Of a stretch of DNA of 64,000 nt, positions 22,691-35,202 are shown one piece after another. Positions within the stretch are counted from its first letter, which is position 1, and each line of letters opens with the position of its first letter. The position numbers and the translations under genes are program-made. This stretch comes from Lumbricus terrestris (lineage: Eukaryota; Annelida; Clitellata; Crassiclitellata; Lumbricidae): positions 40,694,996 to 40,758,995 of the forward strand of contig OX457037.1 of assembly GCA_949752735.1 (NCBI GenBank), written 5' to 3'. The notes under the pieces were generated by a model. The model saw nothing but the letters and a program-made list of their open reading frames with translations, did no database searches and was not told the origin of the DNA.

Positions 22691-23410
22691 TCATCTGTAG
22701 AAATGAATCGAATGAACAAATGAAAATTGCGTCATTTTGCGAATATGTCATAATTGGTGAATGTGACGTCAAGCGACTTATGATGTAAAAAGAGACAATT
22801 GCACCGGTTGTATAGCCTACATGAAACAGTAGGCCTGTACGATAGACACAACTTAAATTAATGTCGCTACATTCTACTCATGGGCCTATCATGTAGCCTA
22901 ATTACAATGGGCCTACAAAAATTATTTAATTGTATCGTGAATTAGATCTTACAGTAGGCCATTTAGGCCTATACTATGAACGCCTATGCAGCTATGCTTA
23001 TCCTCAGACCGCCATGGTTTCTCTCTGATCATGACTTTCGAACGGAATAATGTTTGAGTTAGACCTACATGTCTATTAAGAAAAACGGTGCACCTTAACC
23101 GTTTCATCACAGGCTGATCGATGGTCTTAGATGACATATCGAGTTATCGACTCAAGGTAGTGGCGCTATAGAAGTTCTGGGATTCGATTAAATGGACAAA
23201 CATAATATTTTTATTCTAATAAAGCTCTTTAAGGTTTCTATTTTCCGTCTCTTTTCTTGAGATTCAGAGTCCTAACAGATTTTCGGCGTTCCTGCAGAAT
23301 ATGTATGTAGGCCTAATATACTTTATTGCACGTTCAACTCTGGTTACAGAATATGAACAACTAGGCCTAAGTACAGTGCAATGCAATTAGGAGCCAGCAA
23401 AAGCTAATAG
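22691..23410. other. Intergenic, no gene seen
   Basis: AT-rich with many AGGCCTA strings. No coding signal. Confidence 0.4.
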
Positions 23411-23418
23411 CTTATAAT

Positions 23419-23513
23419 CAGTGGCGGCGCCAGGATTTCAGTTTCGGGGGGGCTGAAGCCTCGACCGAAATCTCGTGAAAAATTTCCATTTTCGCCGCCA
23501 AAATTTCTGACGA

Positions 23514-23546
<33 letters not shown>

Positions 23547-23602
23547 TCATCGACCGAAATCCCGTGAAAAATTTCCATTTTCGCCGCCAAAATTTCTGAC
23601 GA

Positions 23603-23636
<34 letters not shown>

Positions 23637-23756
23637 TCGTCAGCCAAAATTTTTTCATATTTCACTGTAAAAAATTTCGCATGGCCTTTTTTTTAGGGGG
23701 GGCTGAGCCTCTTATAGGGGGGCTTAGCCCCCCAGCCCCCCCTAGCGCCGCCACTG
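23419..23756. mobile_element. hAT MITE, 338 bp, intact relative of the element at 937
   Basis: Starts CAGTGGCGGCGCCAGG and ends CCTAGCGCCGCCACTG. Perfect 8-bp duplication cttataat at 23411-23418 and 23757-23764. It holds two tandem copies of a ~90-bp module ending in a ~30-nt poly-T (23516-23544 and 23604-23634) followed by AGTC(A/G)TC. Confidence 0.93.
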
Positions 23757-23764
23757 CTTATAAT

Positions 23765-24714
23765 AGGCCTACTATTCTGACCCCTCTTCCCAATTAGTAA
23801 TCATGAATGTTAATTTTCATAGGATACGTAGGCTAGGCCTATAACAACTCGATCAGACTGATTTCTCTCCTAGCCTATACAGGCTATACTCACTGTGTTT
23901 CTCCGCAGCCAAACTCGACCAAAGATGCTAAAATCTTTTAACTCGACTGAGCGTAATTAAGCTAGGCCTAGTTTGTGTTCTTAATTAGGCTATAATTAAT
24001 GTACGTGACACCTCAGACACCACACATTCTTTCAGGATGTCGGGCCTTTCGGATCCAATCTATTATTATTCATTCAGAATGACGTTAAACGTTTTTATAA
24101 ATAGCAAAATGAAAATTCAGAATAGAGAATTTCCCGAATGAGCATATATCATAAATTTTAGGCTACGAATAGGCCTAGGCCAATAGGCCTAATATATTCG
24201 TTGGCAGTTTTAATATTCGCTAATTATTCGTGAATAGGCTATAGGCCCTTTTGCAAATCGTAGTAGCCTAATATTCGAATACTCGATCTATGCTCTGGAG
24301 TCTGGACTACTCTCACGGACAACCCGTTTGACTCTACTTTGTGCTGGTGCCACGCGCTTGTCTTTCGAGTGACGGTTTAGATCATGATGACTGTAAGAAA
24401 TACGAGAATATACATGTAAGTCTCGCGAAGAGTAACCAATGATATGCTGACTGTGGTCACGTGATGACTTAACCAATATTTCATATTATACTGCGAGGCA
24501 GTGGTGCCCAGTTTGGTTGTGGAAATTGTGGCATGGTGGCTTTTGTTTTCTTTTATCTGCAAACGTAAACTTATCTTTTCCTTCGCAAAATCACTACAGA
24601 CAAATATCGCAAGATATTATTTGTACGTAGTTGCTACTTGGTTGGAACTGTAGCCTACAGTGCTTTTGAATACGGGTGGGATTTAAAAGTGAGACTTATT
24701 GCCTTTTCCGGACA
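23765..24714 (+). promoter_or_regulatory. Upstream region of the Jun gene
   Basis: Two CCAAT boxes (24436-24440, 24473-24477) flank a CACGTG E-box (24458-24463) about 250 bp before the start codon. They are plausible promoter elements by position only. No canonical AP-1 site or TATA box was recognised. Confidence 0.35.
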
Positions 24715-27700
24715 ATGGACCCTACGTTCTACGAAGATCAGTTGGCTGGTCTGCCACAGAGGCCCTCTCCCATGCGAGATGCTAAAACGAGCATGACGCT
24801 AGATGTTTCGTCTACAGCACAGTCTGTAGCAACAGATCCGTGTGTTATTAGACTCTCATCGCCGGAGTTCGAGCGTTTTATTGTCCAGCAGGAGCAAGCA
24901 ACGGCCTCCACGCCCACTACGATCCTATTCCCGAAATCCGTTACGCAGGTAACTTTAAAGAAAAATTACAGTTTCATCAGCTGGGTTTTGTTTTGTGTCT
25001 GACTTATAAAAATTGGGTTATTGTGACTAACCGCTCGGTAGGAAGTAAACAGTATGGCGGTCACAGATACACGCAAAATAGAGCGGCCTCAACTCCGGCG
25101 ATCGATAGCCCAATTTTCCGCTTAATAGTCAATGGTGCAATAAGACAGCAGGCAAAAATAAGTAAGTAAGTAAAAGTCCAGCTTTTCAATTGCATCAGCT
25201 GTTTTATGAATCCAACTTCTGTTTCAATAATGATTATTTTTCATCAATCCAACTCCAATTTAATCGGAAACATTTTAATCAATCCAGCTCCTATTTAATT
25301 AACAAGATCCTTATCCATCCAGCTCTAATTTAATCAAGAACATTTTCATCAATCCTGCTCCAATCTAAGCTATAATATTTTTATTAACCCAGCTTCTGTT
25401 TCAAATATAAGAATACCATCATCCAGCTTCCATTACTTAAGCGTTTTTTCATCAATCCGACTTCTATTTCAGATCTAGAAATACCTTCATCACTTACTTA
25501 CTTACTTCACACAACATCACTGACTGAAGCGGGACCCCAATGTTTCGCGCGGAAACATTGGGCTATCGATCGCCGGAGTTGAGGCCGCTCTATTTTGCGT
25601 GTATCTGTGACCGCCATACTGTTTACTTCCTACCGAGCGGTTAGTCACAATAACCAAAAATTGTAACAACGTAGCAATAACGGTTCAGTAATTAATGCTT
25701 ATGACACCAGTCGATAATGGCTACTAGGGTGTGGCTCAAATCCCCGAAAGTCAGTCCCCAAGCGAATTTGGGGTATTCCTTAAATCCATTTTCATTCACA
25801 ACCAAGTGACTTATTAGACACCAAACTGCATTATATACACTGCACTAACAGGACCATTATGTCATGTGTTTGATTTAACTTTGAATAGTTTTCAAGAGTT
25901 TGGCTACATTCTATAAAGCCGGTTTGCAGTGCAGGGTTTTGTGTATTTTCAGGATTTCACTTTCAGTGATTCAGGTTGACCCAGGTACTAATAAAGTTTC
26001 TGTGTGTGTCGAAATCAACATGTCATCTCTCAAAAAGTATTAGAATGGACTAGCAGTACATAGGACACAATATGCTAAGTCTGAGTCAGTGGTTTGTAAA
26101 GTTTTTAAGACCTGAACCCAGCGCTGTTCAACATTTGATGCTCAGCCAACAACGTTAGGGTTTAATAGAGAAAGGACATCAAAATCGTCACACAACTTGC
26201 TGAGTTTAGTGTGCAAAATAACAATATTTTGTCAAGTTCATCTCTACCACAAATTTCAGGACATTTCAAGATCAATCTGGGACACGGGACGCACAGGGGC
26301 GATTCTGGGACTGTCCCAGCGAATCCGGGACGGTTCGCAGCCGTAACGACCAGCAATTGAATGCATGTTGAAAACTGTTTTGCCCATGGAATAGTCAGAA
26401 ACGTGGTTTAGAATGCAGTTCTCAGTCTCTTCAAGAGTCATTGTAGACTGGTGATCTCTAATTTGATTGAAAAGTTATTCACTTGTCTATGGACACTGCC
26501 TTTTAGACTTTGGACAACCGCTGTAATTTTTAGCATTGTTATGATGTGTTCATATTTTGAAGTTTTAGGAATAACTCTGGTGATTTTTGACACTGAAATG
26601 TTTCTCACAGCTGTGGTACAGTTCAGAGAAGTGAATTTGCTCAGTTGCTGTTAAGTTCCAATTTTAAGAAAGAATCAAAGTTGAATTGAAGAGCAGTTTG
26701 TTGTCTCATGCAATCGGAACTTGACTGAAGAGTAACTTGGCCATTATTTGGTACAGTGAAAGAGACCTGGATGAGGAAGAATTTATTGAATGAAATGTAG
26801 AATTGAGGTTCATCAGCCTCAAAATTATGTACGAGACTGATTTTACCCAGTAAAGCATTTAGTGAATTGGTGTACAAGCAGAAAAGTGGGTCAGGCATAG
26901 AGTTTTGAAGGATGCAGTAATTTAGTGTTACATAGTCTGATATTATTTGATTGATGAAGACAGATTGTGTGCAGGAAAAAATATATGATTGCAATCAGTC
27001 TAGGGTTTGAACAAATTCACAAAACCAGCGCTCTAGACAATTTAAGAGGAGAGAGCGGTCGACAGTTTCGGAGCAGCAGATATGTCAAGCAGAGCATGCA
27101 CGGTTACTTTATGCAGTAATACATTGCTTTTTTGATAAAGATAAACAATGAAACATTGTTTAATACTTTAATATATGTATTAAAGCTACATTTTCCAAGT
27201 CACTCAAGATTACTGCATGCTCGTTGTTAAAATACGTGTAATTTGGAAGTGCTTTGAAAAGAAGGCTTTGAGGATATAAAAAAAATGGAGCGGAGTTATT
27301 TTTATTGACTGTGAGTTATTATTGCATCCTTTTTTACTTTGTTAAACTGTTTGAAAGAAAACGAGGTCACCCCAGATGTCTTTGAAATTCAACATCTTCA
27401 AAACTATGCAAGATATTGATCTTAAAATTTTCCATAGTTTCCTCTAATACCATGATAAACCTTCTGTAAAATTTTCATTGAAGCATGAGATGGTCGACCT
27501 GGAACTCTCTGAAAAATTTGTTGAATTGAGGTTGAATGTATTTCCTTTGCACTTTTACAGGAGCAGGAGGAATACGCCCAGGGATTCATTCAAGCTCTCG
27601 AGAAGTTACACAAATCCAATGGCCAGCCATGGCTAGTGACCACCAGCACTTCTGGCGATCCAACATCTGCAGGTGGTGCAAATCTTCAGTCACTGCTGAC

Positions 27701-28238
27701 CTCTTTAATGGCTGTTCAGTCACCTTTTGTGGTGACTACAAGTGTAGCAAACCATTTCAATATTGGTTCTGTTACTGCTGCTGGTCTTGTCATATCTCCA
27801 TCCCAGGATGTCATGGTATCAGATTCAAATGCTGCTGCTGCAGCCGTTGCGTCTTCCTCCATCAGCTTCTCAAATGTCGATTTGGGTGCGACTGTAAACC
27901 TGGCCACCCCAAGCCAGAATCTCTTGCCCTGGCAGCAGCAGGAAATGCCGCAGACCGTACCCTGCATCTACAGTTCGTCACCAAACTCCCCCGACGACAG
28001 CCGACTCGAGCTGAAACGAGCGCGCAATCGAGTTGCGGCGCAGAGATGCCGCATTCGCAAGATCGAGCGGATTGTGGACCTGAGCGAACGCGTGAGGGAG
28101 TTGAAAGCGCAGAACGCCCGTCTTGCCCAGACATCGAATGAACTGCGAATTGAGCTTGAGGACATCAGGCGCCGACTTGTACTGCATGTTACGAGTGATT
28201 GCCAGGTGATGGCGAGCGGTGGTTTGGTTTCAGGGTGA
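24715..28238 (+). CDS. jun: Jun-family bZIP transcription factor, two exons
   Basis: Exon 1 is 24715-24948 (ATG in ACAATGG context, donor CAG|gtaact); exon 2 is 27561-28238 (acceptor ttttacag); phase 0, 303 residues. The N-terminus MDPTFYED, then KTSMTLDV (residues 24-31, delta/JNK-docking-like), LSSPEFERFIV (47-57, with Ser49-Pro50 matching the Jun Ser73 site) and EQEEYAQGFIQALEKLH (79-95) are Jun hallmarks. A phospho-region SSSPNSPDDS precedes the basic region LKRARNRVAAQRCRIRKIER (229-248), with the redox Cys and the N-x-x-A-A-x-x-C-R contact motif. Zipper leucines fall at 252, 259, 266 and 273, with Ile at 280. A Ser63-like SP site is not seen. It would bind AP-1/CRE sites as homo- or Fos heterodimer in the nucleus (family knowledge). 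The 2.6-kb intron holds a 640-bp transposon. Confidence 0.95.
25016..25655. mobile_element. 640-bp MITE in the Jun intron, ~105-bp terminal inverted repeats
   Basis: The arms begin GGTTATTGTGACTAACCGCT and are near-identical over about 105 bp on each side (25016-25120 and 25550-25655), including GCCGGAGTTGAGGCCGC-type sequence. Perfect 8-bp duplication aaaaattg at 25008-25015 and 25656-25663. The interior 25190-25470 is a minisatellite with CATCAATCCAGCTCC words, the inverse of the one in the element at 15190. A TAAGTAAGTAAG / CTTACTTACTTA pair flanks that minisatellite. Confidence 0.9.
25664..27560 (+). other. Remainder of the Jun intron
   Basis: AT-rich intron without recognisable repeats or exons, ending in the acceptor ttttacag at 27560. 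Confidence 0.5.
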
Positions 28239-29817
28239 ATATTTTTGCTGAGATTCCAGCCGTTTGAAATGGATCGAAAGCTTGAATGACTGAGGAGATT
28301 GTTTCTTTTGATAATCACTTTATGATGCAAGCTATGGTTTAAAAAACAAACTGACCGTGAAGGAAATGTGTACATTTTTCAAGTGCTTCGTCTAGGAGCG
28401 TATGGGTGTTTATACGTGTGCCTATCTGTAAGTGTGTGTTGCAAGACTGCTTATATGTCTGTCTGTATTTTGATGATGTGTAGTACCATGCCAGAGATAT
28501 GTTTTTGCAAATGCTTGTTATTCGTTGTCTTTATGTATGCCTTGGGTTCATTTATGCGTGTAAGTTTTGTTACTAGCGTGTCTCTTACTTGTGTATGTGC
28601 GCCTTGTATTTAATGTAATGTAATATAGTAATTTCAGCATCGCTCATTGCCATAGCCATTCAGTTGTGTTCCCAGTGCGAGAATCCAGATAGAGTGGGTT
28701 TGCTTATGTGTGTAAGTTCTGTCAGTGTATCTCTGCTTGTGTGTGTGCCTTGTTTTGCTGTATGCTGGAAAATTGTGGTTTGTGTCTGAATTCTTATTTA
28801 CAAGAGTCATCTCATTTTTTTTATAAATGCAAATTATTGCTTTTTGGTGATGACATTGCTTGTTTTGTTGTTGTTAAGAACTGCTTGAGCTGTGATTTCT
28901 GGATGTGCTGTGGATGCAAAAAAATATACAGACGAACGTCAGTTTTTCTTTAAATCTTTTCTATTCTATGTGTATGCATGTATATCGTCCGACCAGTGAC
29001 CAAGTTGGTGATGTTATATTGCAAAGCTTCAGTCTTTTACCCTTTTTTATATCCCTGTTGCAGTCAGCATAAATTTGTAATGTGTCTTTGTGTGTATCAG
29101 TCAACTTTGGGATCTTAGCTTTTGTTTTATTTATGAGTTTTGCTGATGAGTGTTAAGACTCCATTCGTAAGATGACATTCCTTGACAATTTATCGGGTTA
29201 TTTATGCATATTTTATGACAAGCCTTCTTTCTTGATGTCTGATGACATCGGTGACAGTTTATTATGCCAAGTTACTTCACCGATTTGTTAGAAATCATTC
29301 TTAAGGTTTAGTTCCGAATACTTTAGCTGTTTTGAGTGAACATTTTTTCTTGCTGTTCAAATATTCATTCATTCGGAATGAATGAAATGTATAAATGCAA
29401 TTACAGTTGGTTACAATGTTTAGTCTAGTTGTAAATTTAAATAGTTACCAAGCTCAGAGTAACTACCTAGGTGTTAGAGTAACTAGGGTGTTACTCTAGG
29501 CTGTCTAGTTAATCATGATTCTTTTTTAAAGTTTTAACCAAGTTACAATTACTCTGACTTTCTGGATGTTCTGATTAGCTTTATAGATTGTTGCTTAAAT
29601 TGCATAATAACAGTTTAGCATGAATTAAATCATTTGAAGAAGTCTGTTGTGAGTGTAGGTGCTTGCGTGTTTATGGCTGACCTACGGAAGATGAGCATGA
29701 CGGAAACACACTTAGTGTCAATGAGCATTTAAATGTCCTTGTGAGTATATTTCATTGAGTCTAGCATTGTACTTCTACCAACCTGCTACATACTTGCTTT
29801 TTTTAATTTGGTTTTGG

Positions 29818-29878
29818 CTGGAGTGCCTCGGAGTAGAGATTTTGAAGGGGCGCTATATAAATTCTGATTGAGTGAAGG
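29818..29878 (+). repeat. LINE/SINE 3' tail fragment
   Basis: GGAGTGCCTCGGAGTAGAG followed by GAAGGGGCGCTATATAAATT, the shared tail of the local LINEs and family-1 SINEs. Confidence 0.6.
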
Positions 29879-30071
29879 TATTGTCAGGTATTTGTTTATG
29901 TTTTTTTGCAGTGTACATCCACTAACATATATGAACATGCGTGAAGGGTACTAGTTATGTGAAACATGGCTTTTCGTTTTGTGATGCAGCCTTAATTTTA
30001 AGAAGCCTTAGAAAGTTGTCCAGTTGGTAGATTGATAAAGTTCTGCTTCTTGTGAGGTTTGAAATAACTCT

Positions 30072-30140
30072 AAATGTGTTTGTGTCGTTTAAAATGTGTT
30101 TGTGTCGTTTAAAATGTGTTTGTGTCGTTTAAAATGTGTT
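30072..30140. repeat. 20-bp tandem repeat, ~3.4 copies
   Basis: Perfect head-to-tail copies of AAATGTGTTTGTGTCGTTTA. Confidence 0.9.
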
Positions 30141-30989
30141 ATCGTTATGCATCCCAAGCTTTTCTATATTTAATATTAATTTATTCTAAGCTTCAGTCAC
30201 TCATGGACGAATTATGGCCAAATGCGTTATTAATTTTTTTATTTTGAAGTCCTGCATTTCTGTTATGTGCCATAATTATGAATTTACCATTCACGAGTAA
30301 TTATTTTGGAACAAGAATTTTGTATTTGGTTTGCTATTGTCTATGTAAGTTCTTTTGTAATCTTGATGCAGTGATTTGGTATTTTGGTCAAGCTGTAAAC
30401 TGTAAAATAGTGCACATTGTGTTGCTTGCTACACTTCTTGTGTTGACTATTTATTTAATACAGCGTTTATGTTTTATTATATAAAGGATATTTCTAATAA
30501 TTTTGTTGTATCACCATGATGTTCCTTTTCTTATGGTGCTAGCAAATGATACTTCCACACCTTTTTTATCAATTTCGCCTGTTTCAGCTCAGCTATCAAG
30601 TGCAGGATGTTGCTTGCCAGCATGTTGACAGGCGTTATGGTGCAGATTGCAATAATAATTACTTATAATGATAGCAATCATGATGTAATCTGAAGATCAG
30701 CGTCGTTATGAATTCTATGGCTATGCACAGCTGATACAGAGGTTTTTCAGAACTGCTGTAATGACCATGAGTCTGAATGTGAGCCGGTGCAGTGTGTGTA
30801 GTGATTTAAAGAATTATAATGTTTAGTACTAAATAGCAAGATCATGTAACATGTCCTAACGCTTCCCAAGTGTTACATAGGAAGCATCAGGAGTTGCAAC
30901 CACACATTAAGCAAATCTATGTATGAATGGTAACGCTGCATAATTATACACTCGAGTTTATATGTTTCGTAAAAGATGAGAGAGTCTTC

Positions 30990-31175
30990 GATTTTGTTCA
31001 CTGTGGTTGGTCCAACAACCTGGAATGGACTTCCCTTGACTATACGACACCTCCCAAGCTGTTCTCAATTCCACAAACTGTTGAAGACTGTCTCTTTTTT
31101 CACTTGATCTCGGCCGGGAGTGCCTCTGAGTAGGTACCTTGAAGGGGCGCTATATAAATTATGATTGATTGATAT
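30990..31175 (+). pseudogene. LINE 3' end remnant
   Basis: The plus strand carries a decayed version of the LINE C-terminus (SNNLEWTSLDYTTPP, matching the usual GPKTWNSLP..IR region with a frameshift), then CGGGAGTGCCTCTGAGTAGG and GAAGGGGCGCTATATAAATT with a GATT tail. Confidence 0.6.
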
Positions 31176-33436
31176 ATGTGTAATTAAGAAGTTAATATTT
31201 TCAATTTTATTCAGTGTGTCGCATACTATGCAGTTTTAAGTTTATTCAGTTAAATCTGTTTGCTTTTGTCAAATTCATTAGGCAGAGAGACAGCATCATA
31301 AATATGACGAAAGCTTTCATCAAATGTGATGCAGAATTTGATAACACTTTTTGAAGGCTCCAATCAGTGCTTAAGTCACAAATTTGCTAATATCTTCAGA
31401 GCTAAGATTTTGGCAACACTGTGTAAGTGTTACCACCATACAACATCATGTAATTTGTGCTTGGTTTATACACTCAAGTGTCAATGTGTACATTGAATTT
31501 GAAGGCGTTACTGTTGACATATTTTGGGCGTCTGGTATCTTTGGGTAATAGTTTCTCACCAAATTCTGCCTATAAGCAAATTGACCCCAACATTAATTCA
31601 GACACCCTGTACTGGGTAAATCACGTGTGCACCCATTGGGACCATTAGGTCTGCACAAAAGCTGCGCTGTTTTTGTTTTACTGTTGATCTTACGGAGCAA
31701 TTTCTAGCTGAGATGTTTAGCGCTCTGGTGATGAGCTGCATTAATTTCCCAGTAATCTAGTACACGCTCGTCATTAAAGCGTTAAAGAACGTTACCAATA
31801 CTGTTGATAATCTATTGGTTATGATTGTAATTTATCAGACGTTGAAGTGACGGAAGTTGTGTTCATCTTTGGTTTTTTGCTTGTGTCCAGTGAGATGTAG
31901 AACATAAGCCTTATTCAATTGAGACTAGTTTAGGATCGCTTTTTATGCTTCAAGTCTTAAAACATGTAAGGTCATTTGCATGAATTTCTTCCTGCTTCCA
32001 CCACTAAAATGATTGGATGTCATTTGAAAGATTCTGATAATTTATATGAGAGCGGACAGCTTTCTGTTCAGCGGTTGGTCATTTATCGACGCTCATGACA
32101 TTGTGCTATTGTGTTATCTTTGGATCACGAGTAGCCTGGGTAAAAGTCTTAGAAATCGGTAACGGATTGTGTTTTTCTACTATTTTAGTGTTTTTATTCA
32201 GTGCCATTTTCTGCTTCATTTTTGTACTTTTTTGATGAGTGTTAGATGTACAGATTTTGGACATTCTGTACTTTCATGAATGGTTTTAAAAGAATTTTAT
32301 AAGACATGCTTAACGAATTGGCAGGAACTGAGGTATTGAACGAAAAACTTATAGTTAGCTCATAGTTGTCCTAAAGAGTCGCCTGCATCTGTGCTTGGGG
32401 TGTGTCTAGTGTCATAAAAGTGTCCTACTTTGCCAGTTGAAATTTTAGTTTGTTGTGAATTTCTTGGATTCTCTCTGTGCCATGTATCTCTGAGGATTTT
32501 AATATCATTAACAACAGAATTTTTATAGAAATGGTTCAAATATTTGACTGGCAGTGTATCTGAACACTACACCATAGTTTCAATTCATCTCACAAAAGAT
32601 TCTAGTCTACTGTTCAGCTTTCTTCATGACTTTTCTTGTACTTTCTTCTTTAACAAACTTATCTAGTTTACTATCTTATGATAGCTTTGTGTTGTTATCT
32701 TATTATCTCTACTACTGCAGTTGATCTGAATGTCTGTATTATTGTCACTAAAATCGAAGCACAAATAAAAGATCTTTGCTGCCAGGCCATGACTTAGAGG
32801 CTAGAGCTGAAACAAGGGAGATTTGCTCAGTGTGTTGGTCATGCATAGTTGAAAGTAGCAGTTGATGTAGCCTACATCATAAGCTGTTGCTGATTTGTTG
32901 AGCATTATGCTCAAAGTGTGGATATACCAATGAAGTAAGGATGTTGAGCAAACAAATTTGGTTCCATTGCTTGATGGTGTCTTTGCATTACCATGCTTAT
33001 TGCTTGGCTTTTATCATTTTGCGGATGTAAGCCTTCATTTTGGTCTAGAGACAGTGATTCTAGCTTCATTCTTAGTCATTTTTTTAACATAATGATAATA
33101 ATAATCTTCCTTTAATTTCAATTTGACACAACGCAGATTGATTAAATAAAATTCATAGTATGACAGTCCTTTGACGGATGATCACGTTATTACAGGAGTC
33201 GAATTTAACTGTCGGCAGCCATGCAAGGCGCCCATCACATCCTATTACTACTCAGTTTACCAATGTCATCTGCCGAATGGAAGGTTGAGTGGAGTACCAT
33301 AATTATTCATTTTAACAGTAATTTTAATTTAAATAATTTAAAACTTGCGAGAAATTCCTTAAAGGAACCCATTCTTTCAGGAGCCACTCCCTGGTATTGT
33401 TCTTACTGTTTATAGACAGCTGGTAACACCTGCATT

Positions 33437-33614
33437 CAGGGCTTAAAGTGTGCCTGGACGGTCATGGACGGCGTCCATGCACTTGTTTTAGAATCTGAAC
33501 GCCGTCCAGCCACTTATTGGCGAGCACAGACTGGAAAGGTAAGGGGCGTCCAGGCACTTCTTTTGGAGAGGTAATGGGCGTCCAGGCACTTATTTTTCCA
33601 CACTTTAGGCACTG
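33437..33614. mobile_element. hAT-like MITE, 178 bp
   Basis: Ends CAGGGCTTAAAGTGTG and CACACTTTAGGCACTG. Perfect 8-bp duplication cctgcatt at 33429-33436 and 33615-33622. Interior with repeated GGCGTCCAGGCACTT words. The same family, opposite orientation, is at 60210. Confidence 0.9.
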
Positions 33615-33622
33615 CCTGCATT

Positions 33623-34468
33623 ACAGACCGTGCTTGTAACATCTGCTTTGTCCTATTCTGTAAGCATTTACTTTTACATAATTGGTAGATCCGACTTTGT
33701 TTGTTTAGCAATTGTGATCATAGAAGGGAAAGACTGTGAAAGAAAATGGAATGTTACGAACAAATTAACTAGGAAGAGTTGCAAAGTTCATAGAAGCTAA
33801 ATGAATAAAGAAGATTATCAGTAATTTGCATTTATAGTGTTATTGGAATCATGATTTGTAAGTAATTCGTTTCACGCTAAACTTGCCAATTAGAGCGCAT
33901 TTTGGCTGGATGAATGGCGAAACATTCACGTTACATTTACGCTTTTGGAAAAGGTTATCAACAGGGTTTTCTTTTATAGCTTCTACAGCATGCATGTCAA
34001 CTTCTCCATTTTGCTTGTCGTGTTAAAGATTATGATGCTTTCACTTTTAACTGACTGCTGCAAGTTGCAACTAAAGTGTTGAAATATTTGTAGAAAATTA
34101 GCATTAATGAAAGCATCAAGTAATTTGCAAGGGTATGCCTCTATGCATGTACGTTGTATAAGAATCTCAAACCTATCACAGCGTACTTGTGGTGTTATAT
34201 TTTGTACACTTTTTACACCTGTTGAAGAAGATGCACTATTTTTATGCAGTACTTTCAATTTTTCAGTGTGGCTGACGATTTTAAACATTTAGTGTAAAGA
34301 TTGAAGCCTTATTTGCTGTTGATGTACTAAACTTCACCTGTATCTGATATTAATTACAGTCTGAATTTCATATAAATTTATTGACTGTAATTTATATATT
34401 TTCTATTATACTGCATCAGCCTACAGTCAGAGTTTTGAGTAACTGCCACGCTTTGAAGATTTTTATTC
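33623..34468. other. Intergenic, no gene seen
   Basis: No coding or repeat signature recognised. Confidence 0.4.
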
Positions 34469-34476
34469 ATTTTTAA

Positions 34477-35194
34477 CATAGTTGTAAAAAAGTTTTTTCG
34501 CTTTTATTCTTTCCCAAAAAAAGTCATTTTTTATTTTTCCCATCGTTTTTATCATTTTTTAATGTAATTTATTTATTTACTGTCTTATTATTTTCCTTAA
34601 TTTAATTTTTGTCTTATATTCCATATGTTTTCACCATAGCCTCTCAAGGATTCAGCTAACTATAGTGTCCTATGTAATTGTTTAAGTCATCATTTGAGAA
34701 ATACATGTAGTAGGTCCCTACAAGAAATGAAATTTGTAAGAGTTATTTTGATATAAAATTCTTGGGCCTATAATTAATATTTATAAGTAGCAATTTTAAG
34801 TTCAAATGTACAATATATAATTTAGTACACATCTATATGGTCCTTGATTTTAATTGCGTCATGCCCATCAGCATGAACTTATGTGGACTTGTGTTGACAA
34901 TTTAAATTTGAAAAGATTTCAATACCTTTCACTTTTCAGAATTTCTTATTAAACCAAAGTTATAAAAAAATTACTGTAGTAGATTAATGTTACTTATACC
35001 AATTAATTTTGGCCTAATAATAAAGTTATGTTATTTGCAGATTAGATAAAATTGCATAAGCAAGGCTTTTAAGCTCAAAATGAAGTTTCAGTGTAACAAA
35101 GGCAAATTTTCCGTTTTTTGTCGTTTTTTTTCTCTCGAAAAAACGATGTTTCCCCTCGTTTTTCATTTCATTTTCATCGTTTTTTACATCTATG
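34477..35194. mobile_element. Probable hAT-like element, 718 bp
   Basis: Left end CATAGTTGTAAAAAAGTTTT, right end AAAACGATGTAAAAAA-type inverse ending TTTTTTACATCTATG. Flanks atttttaa and attttgaa match at 7 of 8. The subterminal parts are T-rich with TCGTTTTT words on both sides. Confidence 0.55.
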
Positions 35195-35202
35195 ATTTTG
35201 AA

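Larger units (their letters stand above)
28239..33430 (+). other. Jun 3' UTR and downstream non-coding DNA
   Basis: T/G-rich sequence without long open frames. The 3' end of the transcript cannot be fixed; an AATAAA occurs at about 32763. It contains a 20-bp triplicate (30072-30140, AAATGTGTTTGTGTCGTTTA) and two LINE/SINE tails listed separately. Confidence 0.5.

Noticed and set aside
22560..22788. Hydrophobic Phe/Val-rich open frame
   Set aside because: Arises from the pyrimidine-rich simple repeat.
27536..28141. 201-codon frame overlapping Jun exon 2
   Set aside because: Frame shadow; the Jun reading carries the conserved bZIP domain.
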